Position numbers and translations under genes: made by a program
The notes under the pieces: generated by a model
What the model was told of the DNA's origin: nothing
The model's input: only the letters and a program-made list of their open reading frames with translations
The model's database searches: none
Source of the DNA: Pseudomonadota bacterium
GTDB lineage: Bacteria > Pseudomonadota > Alphaproteobacteria > Rhizobiales > Xanthobacteraceae
Reading direction: 5' to 3'
Assembly: GCA_023386635.1 (NCBI GenBank)
Contig: JAEWJH010000110.1
Coordinates: 25,596 to 89,595 of the forward strand
DNA length: 64,000 nucleotides
Part shown: one piece after another, positions 27,487 to 35,533 of the stretch
Layout of the letters: the number at the start of each line of letters is the position of its first letter
How positions within the stretch are numbered: position 1 is the first letter of the stretch

Positions 27487-28083
27487 CTATTTCTTCTTCG
27501 TCACCGCCTTGACGATGTCGCCGATGACGCCGCCGGGCGATTGCCCCTTTGCCGCGCATTTCTCGCGCGAGCGGCCGGTGACATAAACGCCGAGGACGCC
27601 GAAGCGCGCGGCCATATAGGTCATCAGCAAGCCGGACAGCGTGGCGAAGCCGTTGATGCGGTCGGCCGTGCCGTCCCACAGTGCATGGCCGAGCGCGAGC
27701 GCGAAGGCCGGACATTCAAACAGCGTGAGTTCGAGCGCGTAGAGCGGCCGCCACCAGCGCTGCAACGGATCGCCGCTCGCGGCTTCCGCACGCATGGTCT
27801 CGCCGACGGCATTGACCTGCGCCGCGCCGATCTGCGCCAACGCCTTCGCCCATTCCGCTTCCGCGACCTGCACCGCGGCACGCGCTGCTGCTTCATCCGA
27901 TGCCGCCGTTTCAGAGAGCGATGCGCCGACCACCGCCGGTGCGGGCGCAACACCGAGCGCGCTGGCGAGCACAGCACCTGCCGCACCGCCGAGCGGGCCG
28001 CCCAGCGCCGTGCCGAGCACCGGCGCGCCTAGCGCGATGACCTTTGCCGCAACCGCTGCCCAGTCCATGGCTTCACTCGTCAT
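27487..28083 (-). CDS. Holin of the 3TM GTA type
   Basis: A 198-residue membrane protein. The N-terminal part has a Gly/Ala-rich segment (about 12-45: KVIALGAPVLGTALGGPLGG), followed by an amphipathic Ala/Glu helix, the conserved motif PLQRWWRPLYALELTLFECP, and two further hydrophobic helices (about 118-170). The C-terminus is Lys-rich (VTKKK). This is the layout of the 3TM holin family found with gene transfer agents, which open the inner membrane for the endolysin. The ATG at 28083 lies one base after the GH108 stop, so the pair forms a lysis cassette. Confidence 0.85.
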   Translation of the reverse strand: MTSEAMDWAAVAAKVIALGAPVLGTALGGPLGGAAGAVLASALGVAPAPAVVGASLSETAASDEAAARAAVQVAEAEWAKALAQIGAAQVNAVGETMRAEAASGDPLQRWWRPLYALELTLFECPAFALALGHALWDGTADRINGFATLSGLLMTYMAARFGVLGVYVTGRSREKCAAKGQSPGGVIGDIVKAVTKKK

Positions 28084-28084
28084 A

Positions 28085-28804
28085 TTAAACCTCCCGCGCG
28101 GCACGCCAGCGCCGCCATGCCAGCCAGCCGGCAAGACCGATCACGGCAGCCGCGATGATGATGACAACGATGCGGCCATCCGGCGCCTCCGGCCCTGCCT
28201 GATGCGCGACGACGACGGCCGTGCCGGCCCCCGCCAACACGGCGCCCGCTGCCGCACGAGCCGCGTTAGGCGCCGCCGCCTCGCGCGACTGTTGCACAGC
28301 CATTGCCAGCGCGTCGGCACGCACCTCGGTCACGCGGCGCGACCATCCCGCGCCGAACACCGGCCAGGTTTTGAGCGATGTGAGAAACGCCAGCCGCTCG
28401 TCGCAGATTGACGCGATCAGCCTGGGCGCATCGGCCTGACGCGCCGCGCGCGCCACATCCGTATCGGTTGCGCTGTCGGGCAACATCAGCTTGCGCCGCA
28501 GCACCTTCGCCGCGCGGCCGACGCCGGAATTCACGCCGTAGTCGAACACGGCGTAATCGACACCCGCCGGCAGGCCGTCGCACGCAAGCGCATCCCAGTA
28601 GCGGGCGCGATAGATCGCCTTGGCGTCATCGAGCGGCATCGCCCTGACGTCGGCCGCCGTCGCGCCCGGCTTCACGTATCTGCGGTAATCCGCTATCGTG
28701 ATCCCATATTTGGTCGGGCCGCCCGGATCGGCCGGATGATTGCCGTAGCCGCCTTCATGCGCGAGAACGCACGCGAGCGCGGCATCGAAAGATGATGCGG
28801 ACAT
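28085..28804 (-). CDS. Glycoside hydrolase family 108 endolysin (muramidase)
   Basis: A 239-residue phage-type lysozyme. The catalytic Glu17 is in the family motif HEGGYGNHPADPGGPTKYGI, followed by ARYWDAL and VDYAVFDYGVNSG, and a peptidoglycan-binding-3-like C-terminal region. After an Ala-rich linker a hydrophobic helix (about 210-230: IVVIIIAAAVIGLAGWLAW) precedes a basic tail, so the enzyme is probably membrane-tethered, which is unusual for the simple phage form. ATG 28804 was preferred over a GTG at 28813. It is co-transcribed with the holin and divergent from the AT-rich methyltransferase gene, 25 bp away. Confidence 0.9.
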   Translation of the reverse strand: MSASSFDAALACVLAHEGGYGNHPADPGGPTKYGITIADYRRYVKPGATAADVRAMPLDDAKAIYRARYWDALACDGLPAGVDYAVFDYGVNSGVGRAAKVLRRKLMLPDSATDTDVARAARQADAPRLIASICDERLAFLTSLKTWPVFGAGWSRRVTEVRADALAMAVQQSREAAAPNAARAAAGAVLAGAGTAVVVAHQAGPEAPDGRIVVIIIAAAVIGLAGWLAWRRWRAAREV

Positions 28805-28829
28805 TTGTAACACTTTCGACTGGGTCGTA

Positions 28830-29582
28830 ATGAAAAATCATGAGAGCAAGCTCACAGCGCACCAACCCTTGCCGGATCGGGCTGCTGCCGTTGCTCTGGG
28901 CTTAGAGAATTATCGCGCTTTCGTCGGGCCCGAGCATCAATATGACTTCATGGGCGCAACGCAATTCCGCCTTCTGACAACTCTTGGCTTGCGTGAAAAC
29001 CACTATCTGCTCGACTTTGGTTGCGGCTCCCTTCGCGCCGGCCGCCTATTTATTCCTTATCTACAGCCCGGGCACTATTTTGGACTCGATCCCAACAAAT
29101 GGGCGATTGAAGACGGCATCGAAAATGAGATTGGCCGCGACATTATCAAAATTAAAAAACCCAGCTTCCGCTACGATACGGATTTCAGAGCAAGCCATTT
29201 CGGCACAACATTCGACTTCATTGTAGCCCAATCTATCTTTTCGCACGCCGGGAGCGATATTATTAAAACGGCACTATCAGATTTTCGACATTGCCTAAAA
29301 GCTGACGGGATAATTCTAGCGACCTTTATTTATTCCGACCCACTCGGCACAATCGCCGAATTCGAGGGCTCCGGATGGATATATCCCGGGTGCGTCGCTT
29401 ATAAAAACACTACCATCATGAATTTTGTCGCTCAGTGCGGGTTAATTGGCCGCGCGATCCCTTGGTTTCATCCACGACAGACCTGGTTTGCGATCGCGCA
29501 TTCGTCGAAGTATCTGCCGTCTCCAGATGACGATACCATGTTGCAGGGGCGCATCCTCCGGACGCCACCAATTACCGCGTGA
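28830..29582 (+). CDS. Class I SAM-dependent methyltransferase-like protein
   Basis: 250 residues with a Rossmann-type SAM site: motif I LLDFGCGSLRAGRLFIPYL (about 60-78), an acidic residue after strand 2 (YFGLDPN), and strand 4 FDFIVAQSIFSHAG followed by LKADGIILATFI, as in methyltransferases that act on small molecules or glycans. Codon use is AT-rich, unlike nearly all other genes here, which points to recent transfer. It starts 25 bp from the divergent lysozyme gene and converges on the next gene with a 12-bp gap. Substrate unknown. Confidence 0.75.
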   Translation: MKNHESKLTAHQPLPDRAAAVALGLENYRAFVGPEHQYDFMGATQFRLLTTLGLRENHYLLDFGCGSLRAGRLFIPYLQPGHYFGLDPNKWAIEDGIENEIGRDIIKIKKPSFRYDTDFRASHFGTTFDFIVAQSIFSHAGSDIIKTALSDFRHCLKADGIILATFIYSDPLGTIAEFEGSGWIYPGCVAYKNTTIMNFVAQCGLIGRAIPWFHPRQTWFAIAHSSKYLPSPDDDTMLQGRILRTPPITA

Positions 29583-29594
29583 CGGAATTTAGCC

Positions 29595-30455
29595 TCACAG
29601 ACGCCAGCGCAAATCGGCTAAGACTGCATGCTGCTGCATCGTCGCCGGCACTTTGCGCTTTTCATAATTGCGTAGCGGATGATCAAGAACGTGAACGCCA
29701 TAAACCTGGTCGAGCCACTGTTCTTGAGACAACGGTCTCCGATAACGTAGCGTTCGGATACTGTCGATGACACGGTCATTCGTCGCAGCGTTGAATTCTT
29801 CAATCGCCAATAATTGACCAGAACGAATATTTCGACACAGGCTGCCGATCCCGCCCGCGCCACCGATGGTATCATCGAAATAGGCCACACCAACAGGAAG
29901 ATAAAACTCCGCCGACGCACCGTAAATCTTCAACGCGGACATCGTTGACGAATAAAGGTCAACATCGAACGAACAGAACCCAATTGGGGCATCACGCGAA
30001 AGCGTAACCAAAAAACTTCTAACCGTATCTTTCACGTCTCCGAGTATCAGCCGAGAACCAGAGGGCAACTGGGCATATAAACTCTCCCTATTTGCCATCG
30101 CAAAATCGCCAGACGACCAAATTTCCGGATGATCCCGATAGTCAAGCGGCGCAGGAAGACCGCTACCATTATCAAAGCCCACGACATCGATCGCGACCTG
30201 CACCTCTTGACTGACAACTTCAGCCAATCTCGATAACTCGAGAAGGCCACCGCCATCGGCCACGCCAAATTCGATTGCTGTAAATCTCTTGATCCCAAAA
30301 AATTTCGCCGCCTCCGCTGCAGTCAGAAGACCCCACGCATAAGGTGGACGACCAGCAAGATCGAAAAGAATTTTTCCGCGCATATCGCTTTGGGCTGCGA
30401 CACGCTGGCGTTCAGCCAAAACAGCTTGCGGATACTTCCATTCTAGAGGCAACAT
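29595..30455 (-). CDS. Probable class I methyltransferase-like protein (TylF/FkbM-like fold)
   Basis: 286 residues. A motif I-like IEFGVADGGGLLELS (about 61-75), VVGFDNGSGLP (strand 2 acidic residue), and FCSFDVDLYSSTMSAL followed by VGVAYFDDTIGG resemble the acidic metal-binding loop of TylF-type O-methyltransferases. The N-terminus MLPLEWKYPQAVLAERQRV may be a substrate-binding helix. Like its convergent neighbour it is AT-rich. A role in modifying a surface glycan or secondary metabolite is possible but not shown. Confidence 0.65.
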   Translation of the reverse strand: MLPLEWKYPQAVLAERQRVAAQSDMRGKILFDLAGRPPYAWGLLTAAEAAKFFGIKRFTAIEFGVADGGGLLELSRLAEVVSQEVQVAIDVVGFDNGSGLPAPLDYRDHPEIWSSGDFAMANRESLYAQLPSGSRLILGDVKDTVRSFLVTLSRDAPIGFCSFDVDLYSSTMSALKIYGASAEFYLPVGVAYFDDTIGGAGGIGSLCRNIRSGQLLAIEEFNAATNDRVIDSIRTLRYRRPLSQEQWLDQVYGVHVLDHPLRNYEKRKVPATMQQHAVLADLRWRL

Positions 30456-30540
30456 TTCGACCTCGATACCGTCAAGATCGCCTATTTTAGCATAAGAAAA
30501 TTAAATACCGTAATATCTTATACAAACACCGCCAATGCGC

Positions 30541-30783
30541 TCACAATTCTATTCGTCGCCGTTGCGGCAATGGTTTCGCGCACAAAGAGGCGCGCATCAC
30601 GATCCGGTAAACCAGAGCAGCCCCTGCGGCATCGGCCTCCGCCACGGCACGCATGGTTTCCGGCTGCACCGAGGCCCACACCGTCGCCGCATCGGCATAA
30701 GTGCGCACCACGCCGCCGGCATCGTCCGCGGTCTCCACCGGCGCTTCGATCACGAGCCGGCGGTCGAGCGCTCCCGGATTCAT
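30541..30783 (-). pseudogene. GTA head-tail adaptor (g7-like), C-terminally truncated
   Basis: Only 80 residues remain. The N-terminal part GALDRRLVIEAPVETADDAGG, with VVRTYADAATVWASVQPET next, fits phage/GTA head-tail joining proteins, which normally run to about 110 residues with a C-terminal RVFEI/DPD-type segment. Here homology-like sequence stops after YRIVMR and a short basic tail follows, just where the base composition drops. Its ATG overlaps the connector stop as ATGA, the expected coupling. Probably inactivated by the event that brought in the AT-rich block. Confidence 0.65.
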
Positions 30784-31346
30784 CACAGCGACACCCGGCG
30801 GAACGGCGCGAGCAACGCCGCCACGCCCTGCGGGATTTCCTGCGCCGCCGGCGCCATGACGCCGCGCTGTTCGTACCAGTGCGCGACCAGCATCAGCATG
30901 GCCTGCCGCAGCGGTGACGGCACGGCATCCGCCGTATCGCCCTCGCCGACACGCACCTCGATGACGATGCCGCCGACGGCAATGCCGGGCCGCATCGGCG
31001 TCCATGGTGCGAACGCGATCCGCGAGCCGACGCTGTCGACCACGAAATTCTGCGGGTCGAGCGCGTGCATCGTCCCTGCCTCGTCGGCGACCTCGACGCC
31101 GATCAGCGTCTGCAATGGCGCCGGCAAAACATGAATCACGCCGCCCGGTGGCCAGGCATCGCGCGTGAGCCGCCAGTCCTGCGTGATCAGCGCGCGGCGC
31201 GTCGCCATCTCCACATGCTGGCGCGCGGCGGCGATGAGCGCGGCGATCGCCGTGTCCTCGTCGTCGTGCTCGATGCGCAGGAACAGCTTGGCTTCGGCGA
31301 GCGTGATCGGCTCGATCGCCGGCGCGGCGATCAGGTGTGACGGCAT
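30783..31346 (-). CDS. GTA/phage head-tail connector (gp6-like)
   Basis: 187 residues. The N-terminus MPSHLIAAPAIEPITLAEAKLFLRIEHDDEDTAI and AARQHVEMATRRALITQDWRLTRDAWP (residues 1-70 region) follow the pattern of HK97 gp6-like connectors; a mainly beta segment comes next, then a helix HWYEQRGV and AALLAPFRRVSL at the end. Forms the ring under the portal in related particles. ATG at 31346 chosen; the frame continues upstream only opposite the divergent protease gene. Coupled to the truncated g7. Confidence 0.8.
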   Translation of the reverse strand: MPSHLIAAPAIEPITLAEAKLFLRIEHDDEDTAIAALIAAARQHVEMATRRALITQDWRLTRDAWPPGGVIHVLPAPLQTLIGVEVADEAGTMHALDPQNFVVDSVGSRIAFAPWTPMRPGIAVGGIVIEVRVGEGDTADAVPSPLRQAMLMLVAHWYEQRGVMAPAAQEIPQGVAALLAPFRRVSL

Positions 31347-31397
31347 GATGTCCTCAACACGATTGACTTTCCTGCGGGCGCAAGGCTGATCGGCGCG

Positions 31398-32150
31398 ATG
31401 ACACGCCTCCGCCTGCTCCGCGCTCTTCTCTCGATGGTTCTGTTGCTGCCGACGGCGCCCGCCGGCGCGATGACCGGCGGCGCGCCGGACGCCACCGGCA
31501 TTCCCGGCCGCGCCATCGTCATGATCACCGGAAGCGGGTCGAGCCTGTGCACCGGCACCGCGATCGCCAGCGATCTCATTCTCACCGCCGCGCATTGCGT
31601 GCAGCGGAACAACGTCGTGCGATTCTCGCGCACGCAGGCGCCGCTCGCGATCCGCGCGGCCGCCGTCCACCCGCGCTTCAGCACGCAGGCCTATGCGACG
31701 CATCGCGCGACCGCCGATGTCGCCTTGATCAAGCTCGCCGCGCCGCTGCCGCCCGACATCACGCCGGCCGCGCTCGCGTCCGCCGGACTGGCCGTCGCGC
31801 CGGGTCACCGGATGACGGTCGCCGGCTTCGGCGTCACCGTGGACGGCACCGCCGCCGGCCTCGGCCATGCGCGCGCGGCCTCGCTGGTCGTCACCGGCCA
31901 GCCGGGATCGCTGCAGATTCGGCTTTACGATCCCGCCACGCGCAACGAACGCGCCGGCCTCGGCGCCTGTACCGGCGACAGCGGCGGCCCCGCTTTCGCC
32001 GGCGACCGCGTCGTCGGCGTGGTGAGCTGGACCACCGGGCCGGGCAATTCCGCCGGCTGCGGGGGCCTCACCGGGCTGACGCCGCTGTCATCGTATCGGT
32101 CGTGGATCGTCGATCAGGCGGCGCGCATGGGAAGTCCCCTCGCGCCCTAG
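31398..32150 (+). CDS. Secreted trypsin-like serine protease (S1 family)
   Basis: A 250-residue chymotrypsin-fold protease. A signal peptide (about 1-24, ending PAGA) is followed by a domain with the triad His66 in TAAHC, Asp107 in ADVALIKL and Ser195 in GDSGGPAF, and paired cysteines around SSLCTGT, AHC and GACTGDSG. The mature enzyme should reach the periplasm or outside. It is divergent from the connector gene (51 bp between starts) and sits within the capsid locus on the opposite strand. GC content equals the host genes. It might process particle or host surface proteins, which is inference. Confidence 0.9.
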   Translation: MTRLRLLRALLSMVLLLPTAPAGAMTGGAPDATGIPGRAIVMITGSGSSLCTGTAIASDLILTAAHCVQRNNVVRFSRTQAPLAIRAAAVHPRFSTQAYATHRATADVALIKLAAPLPPDITPAALASAGLAVAPGHRMTVAGFGVTVDGTAAGLGHARAASLVVTGQPGSLQIRLYDPATRNERAGLGACTGDSGGPAFAGDRVVGVVSWTTGPGNSAGCGGLTGLTPLSSYRSWIVDQAARMGSPLAP

Positions 32151-32273
32151 CTCGCCTCATAATCCTGTTGCGGCGCAATAGCGCACAGCTTCCGGCGCTG
32201 ATCGCCCTTGGAGTGTGGCCCCGGCTCTCCTATCATCGGCGTATTGTCACGCTCATCTGGAAGCCCAACCGTC

Positions 32274-32405
32274 ATGGCGCACCACGTCGATCCCGCCCAC
32301 CCGCATCTTGAAAATGTCTGCCTGCGCCTGAGCTATGTCGTCGGCGCGTTCATCGCCGGCCTGGCGCTTTCCGCGCTCGCGCTCTGGCACGGGATCATGC
32401 AGTAG
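32274..32405 (+). CDS. Small single-pass membrane protein
   Basis: 43 residues, MAHHVDPAHPHLENVCLRLSY followed by a hydrophobic helix (VVGAFIAGLALSALALW) and GIMQ. The His/Pro-rich N-terminus is probably cytoplasmic. No family recognised. Convergent with the DUF6494-like gene, 14 bp apart. Support is limited to its coherent helix and start. Confidence 0.45.
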   Translation: MAHHVDPAHPHLENVCLRLSYVVGAFIAGLALSALALWHGIMQ

Positions 32406-32419
32406 CGGCGTCCGCGCCG

Positions 32420-32626
32420 TTACACATCCAGCTTTTGATGGATCGTGACGTCGAGGCCGACTTTCGGGCTCGACAGGGTGATGGACGCCGACAGGGTCTC
32501 GCCCGGCTTCAGCGTGCCGTTGGCGAGCGCCGCGCGCACCACCTTCTCGATCTCGCGCTGGGCGGTGAAGCTCACATTGCGGAGAAAGCGGTCGATCGAC
32601 GCTTTCAGATCCTGTTCGCTGGTCAT
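32420..32626 (-). CDS. DUF6494-like small protein
   Basis: 68 residues, MTSEQDLKASIDRFLRNVSF followed by a helix with AQREIEKVVRAALANG, then GETLSASITLSSPKVGLDVT. It resembles the DUF6494 pattern of an N-terminal helical half and C-terminal beta half. Function unknown. ATG 32626 chosen; in-frame sequence continues upstream into a 15-bp tandem repeat that would encode acidic pentapeptides, not expected in this family. Confidence 0.6.
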   Translation of the reverse strand: MTSEQDLKASIDRFLRNVSFTAQREIEKVVRAALANGTLKPGETLSASITLSSPKVGLDVTIHQKLDV

Positions 32627-32640
32627 GTTTGTGTCACCGC

Positions 32641-32700
32641 GTTCTCTATCGCCAGGCTCTCGGTCGCCAGGTTCTGTGTCGCCAAGTTCTGTGTCGCCAA
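32641..32700. repeat. Four tandem 15-bp repeats
   Basis: Units 32641-32655, 32656-32670, 32671-32685 and 32686-32700 follow the pattern g(t/c)tct(c/g)(t/g)(a/g)tcgcca(g/a); the last two are identical (gttctgtgtcgccaa). They lie just upstream of the DUF6494-like start. Copy number is likely variable between strains. Confidence 0.8.
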
Positions 32701-32880
32701 GTCTGTCGCGATGGGAGGGTTCGGTTAAACCGTCTGCCGATGCTTCGGGCAAGCCGCCGCGCCGCGCCGCTTCGCATTTTAGTTAATTCTGGCGCGCGTT
32801 ATTGGTAAATCCGCATAATGCTGGCGGCCGTTTTTCCGCGCGCTAGTGTCCCTGTGACCCCGAGCACAGGAGACGACCCC

Positions 32881-33387
32881 GTGAGCAGCTTCTTCAAGTC
32901 CGACTCCAAACCCGCCGCCACTCCGGCTGCCGCGGAACCGGCCCCGGCGCGCAGCGTCGACCGCGTCGCCGAGCAGCCCTCCGTGCTCGGCCGCGGCATG
33001 CAGATCACGGGCAACATCGTTTCGACCGGCAGCGTGCAGATCCACGGCCGCGTCGTCGGCGACATCCAGGCGGCGCAGCTCATCGTCTGCGAAGGCGCCC
33101 GCGTCGAAGGCAAGGTGATCGCGCAGGACACCGTCATTCAGGGCACGTTTAACGGCAACATCCATTCGACCACCGTGAAGCTGCAGAAGACCGCCAAGGT
33201 CGACGGCGAAATCTTCTCGCGCTCGCTGATGATCGAGCAGGATGCGCAGTTCGAGGGCGTGTCGCGCAAGCTCGACAAGCCGGTCGACGCGCCCGGCGCC
33301 ACCGTGGCGACGCTCGCCACCGCACCGGCCACCGCGCCGAGCAACGTCACCGCGCTGCGGGTCGATCCGGCACCGCTCGCGCGCTGA
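32881..33387 (+). CDS. Bactofilin cytoskeletal protein
   Basis: 168 residues. A disordered N-terminus (VSSFFKSDSKPAATPAAAEP, starting with GTG) is followed by the DUF583 right-handed beta-helix at about 33-125: SVLGRGMQITGNIVSTGSVQ, GRVVGDIQAAQLIVCEGA, then repeats ending VDGEIFSRSLMIEQDA; a Pro/Ala-rich tail follows. Bactofilins polymerise without nucleotide and scaffold cell-wall enzymes. GTG 32881 has an AGGAGA Shine-Dalgarno; an upstream ATG at 32818 lacks one. A strong terminator follows. It sits between capsid and connector genes, facing the capsid gene. Confidence 0.92.
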   Translation: MSSFFKSDSKPAATPAAAEPAPARSVDRVAEQPSVLGRGMQITGNIVSTGSVQIHGRVVGDIQAAQLIVCEGARVEGKVIAQDTVIQGTFNGNIHSTTVKLQKTAKVDGEIFSRSLMIEQDAQFEGVSRKLDKPVDAPGATVATLATAPATAPSNVTALRVDPAPLAR

Positions 33388-33410
33388 TCGCCGCGATATT
33401 TTTGCAAGAC

Positions 33411-33443
33411 GAAGCCCTCTCCTCGCGGAGAGGGCTTCTTTTT
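33411..33443 (+). terminator. Rho-independent terminator of the bactofilin gene
   Basis: A perfect 12-bp stem (gaagccctctcc / ggagagggcttc) with loop tcgc is followed by five T. It lies 23 bp after the bactofilin stop and also separates it from the convergent capsid gene. Confidence 0.9.
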
Positions 33444-33450
33444 GTTGGTG

Positions 33451-34683
33451 TCAGCTCGCCGAGAACTTCATCAGCTTGATCGCATCGAAGTCCTGCACGC
33501 CGCCGCCGACGCGCTTGGTCGTATAGAACAGCACATAGGGCTTGGCGGAGTAAGGATCGCGCAGCACGCGCACGCCCTGGCGATCCACCACCAGATAGCC
33601 GCGGCGGAAATCGCCGAACGCGATCGACAGCGAGTCGGACGCGATGTCCGGCATGTCCTCGGCCTCGACCACCGGGAAGGTCATCAGCGTCGCGCGGCCG
33701 GACGCCTGCGCCGGCGGCTGCCACAGATAGCCGCCCGCCGTGTCCTTGAACTTGCGGATCGCGGACTGCGTCTTGCGGTTCATCACGAAGCTGCCATTCT
33801 GGCGATAGCCCGCGTTCACCGCGTAGATCAGATCGACCAGCTTGTCGGACGGGTTGCTCGACGGGAACGCGCCGTCGCTGCCGCTCGCCACGGTGCCGAT
33901 CTTGCCCCAGGTCCACGACGCATTGGCGACCGTGTCGTAGCTGAGAAAGCCCTTCGGCTTGTTGGTGCCGTCGCCGGTGACGAACGCCGTGCCCTCCTGC
34001 GCGGCGAACACCTGCTCGACCTCGGCGGCGATCCATTCGTCGATGTTCACCGCCACGTCCTCGAGCAGCGTGCCGGTCGCGGCCGGCATGGCGTAAAGCT
34101 CCATCGCCGGGAATTCCAGTTCGTCGAGCGTCGGCGAGTTGGTCTGCGGCCGCGACGCGGTTTCGCCGACCCAGCCGGTCGCCGGACCCGCGGTCATGAA
34201 CGGCTTCGTGTACACATTGCCGGAGATCTCGCGCACCGAGGCGATGGCGCGGATCGGCGAGATCGCGGCGAGCCGCTTGCCGATCTCGCTCTCCACCTCG
34301 GCGGGCACCAGATAGCCGCCGTCCGCCGGCGTGCCGGCCGACATCGCCTTCACCTCCAGCGCGCGCAGGCCGGCGCTGTCGCCGCCGCGTACATAGGCGT
34401 CGAACGCCGATTTATGCTCGCGCGCCGCCTGCGTGGTCGAGCCGCGCGCATCGGCGGCGGCCAGCGCCGGCCGCGCCGCCTTCAGCATCAGCGTGTCGAT
34501 GGCGCGATCGATGCGAGCCACCTTCTCCTCCAGCAGCGGATCGCCGCCGCGCTTGTCGATCTCGGCGATGCGCTCGTCGTTCGCGTCCTTGAACGCTTCG
34601 AACGCGCGCATCATGTCGCCGTGGGTGACGAGGCTATCGCCGGGAATGCCGGACTTGGTTTCGAGTTCGCTGTCGATGGTCAT
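33451..34683 (-). CDS. HK97-fold major capsid protein (GTA g5-like)
   Basis: 410 residues. The N-terminal third (about 1-105) is a charged helical scaffold/delta domain that the prohead protease should remove. The HK97 core starts near MSAGTPADGGYLVPAEVESEI, with SPIRAIASVREISG, an E-loop region around GWVGETASRP, the P-domain ELYAMPAATGTLLEDVAVNIDEW, and the C-terminal RRGYLVVDRQGVRVLRDPYS. All match GTA-type capsids and the length is full. Follows the protease gene by 46 bp. No frameshift, so particles could in principle assemble. Confidence 0.94.
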   Translation of the reverse strand: MTIDSELETKSGIPGDSLVTHGDMMRAFEAFKDANDERIAEIDKRGGDPLLEEKVARIDRAIDTLMLKAARPALAAADARGSTTQAAREHKSAFDAYVRGGDSAGLRALEVKAMSAGTPADGGYLVPAEVESEIGKRLAAISPIRAIASVREISGNVYTKPFMTAGPATGWVGETASRPQTNSPTLDELEFPAMELYAMPAATGTLLEDVAVNIDEWIAAEVEQVFAAQEGTAFVTGDGTNKPKGFLSYDTVANASWTWGKIGTVASGSDGAFPSSNPSDKLVDLIYAVNAGYRQNGSFVMNRKTQSAIRKFKDTAGGYLWQPPAQASGRATLMTFPVVEAEDMPDIASDSLSIAFGDFRRGYLVVDRQGVRVLRDPYSAKPYVLFYTTKRVGGGVQDFDAIKLMKFSAS

Positions 34684-34729
34684 TCAGATGTCCTTCTCTC
34701 TCTGTTTGAAGTTGGAAAGCGGCTGACCG

Positions 34730-35251
34730 CTAAAGAGTGCGGCGCCGGGACCTCCGGCGAGGCCCGATTTGCGGCATCGCCTTCACGGCATGCACGCGCG
34801 CGCCGGTGAGCAGCGGGAACGTGACGATGGAGATTTCCCACAGATCGACGATGTCGAGCTTGCGGATGCGGGTCCTCGGATCGATCCGCCCCTTCACCGT
34901 GCGAAAGCCGATCGACAGGCCGTCGATGCCGCCCTGGCGCACCAGCGCGAGCAGCTCGCGGCCGCGCTGCACGTCGGGGATCAATCGTCCCCGCGCGTAA
35001 AGCCCGCGGCTGTCCTCGCGCAGTTCGAGCCAGACGCCGACCGGCTCGGCCGGATCGTGCTGGAACAGCATCGGGATGCGGCGCACCCCGCGCGTACGCA
35101 ATGTCGCGGCGAACGCGCCGGGCATCACCATGTCGCGCGCCTGGTCGAGCTCGCCGAACAGCGAGGCATAACCTTCCACCGTGCCGTCGGCATCAATGGT
35201 GGCGCGCGGACGGAAGACGCTCGCGAGCGTCGGTTCGAGCGGTGCAAGCAT
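34730..35251 (-). CDS. HK97 family prohead protease (GTA g4-like)
   Basis: 173 residues. Catalytic motifs are FQHD (His, about residue 64), GLSIGFRTV (Ser, about 113) and the following LWEISIVTFPL strand, with the N-terminal EGYASLFGELDQARDMVMPGAF typical of the family. Cleaves the capsid scaffold domain and then itself during head maturation. Intact and directly upstream of the capsid gene, as in HK97 and GTAs. Confidence 0.93.
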   Translation of the reverse strand: MLAPLEPTLASVFRPRATIDADGTVEGYASLFGELDQARDMVMPGAFAATLRTRGVRRIPMLFQHDPAEPVGVWLELREDSRGLYARGRLIPDVQRGRELLALVRQGGIDGLSIGFRTVKGRIDPRTRIRKLDIVDLWEISIVTFPLLTGARVHAVKAMPQIGPRRRSRRRTL

Positions 35252-35329
35252 GGCAAATCCTTCCCCGCCCCCTTTCGGGACGAGGCTGAAACGACCGGAT
35301 TGTGGGATGATCAGCGCGTTATCGAACGA

Positions 35330-35521
35330 TCAGGACTTTCGGTCGCGCTTCGGCTTCGTGCTCTTGGTGCCCGTGCCGGTCGGCTTCGCCGTGGCGCGCT
35401 TGTGCGCGCGGTCGAGGTGGCGCAGAAATTCGCGGAACACGATCAGATGATCGGCGCGCATGGGCTTGTCCGCGCTCTTGGTCTCGTTGATCGTGCGCAG
35501 CACGGTATGCAGCGTATCCAT
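35330..35521 (-). CDS. Small basic protein in the GTA-like operon
   Basis: 63 residues: an N-terminal helix MDTLHTVLRTINETKSADKP, then RADHLIVFREFLRHLDRAHK and a Lys/Thr/Arg-rich tail. It has an AGGAG Shine-Dalgarno 9 bases before ATG 35521. Not recognised. Sits between the g3.5-like gene and the prohead protease gene on the same strand; may be a host or accessory gene of the cluster. Confidence 0.55.
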   Translation of the reverse strand: MDTLHTVLRTINETKSADKPMRADHLIVFREFLRHLDRAHKRATAKPTGTGTKSTKPKRDRKS

Positions 35522-35533
35522 TCTCGATTTCTC

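Larger units (their letters stand above)
28805..30540. other. AT-rich insert between truncated g7 and the lysis genes
   Basis: This block is clearly poorer in G+C than the flanking DNA and uses A/T-ending codons (runs such as attatcaaaattaaaaaac). It carries two convergent genes and an AT-rich 85-bp right edge (30456-30540). The left edge is at the lysozyme start, the right edge at the broken end of g7. No transposase, terminal inverted repeat or clear target duplication was found. Confidence 0.65.
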
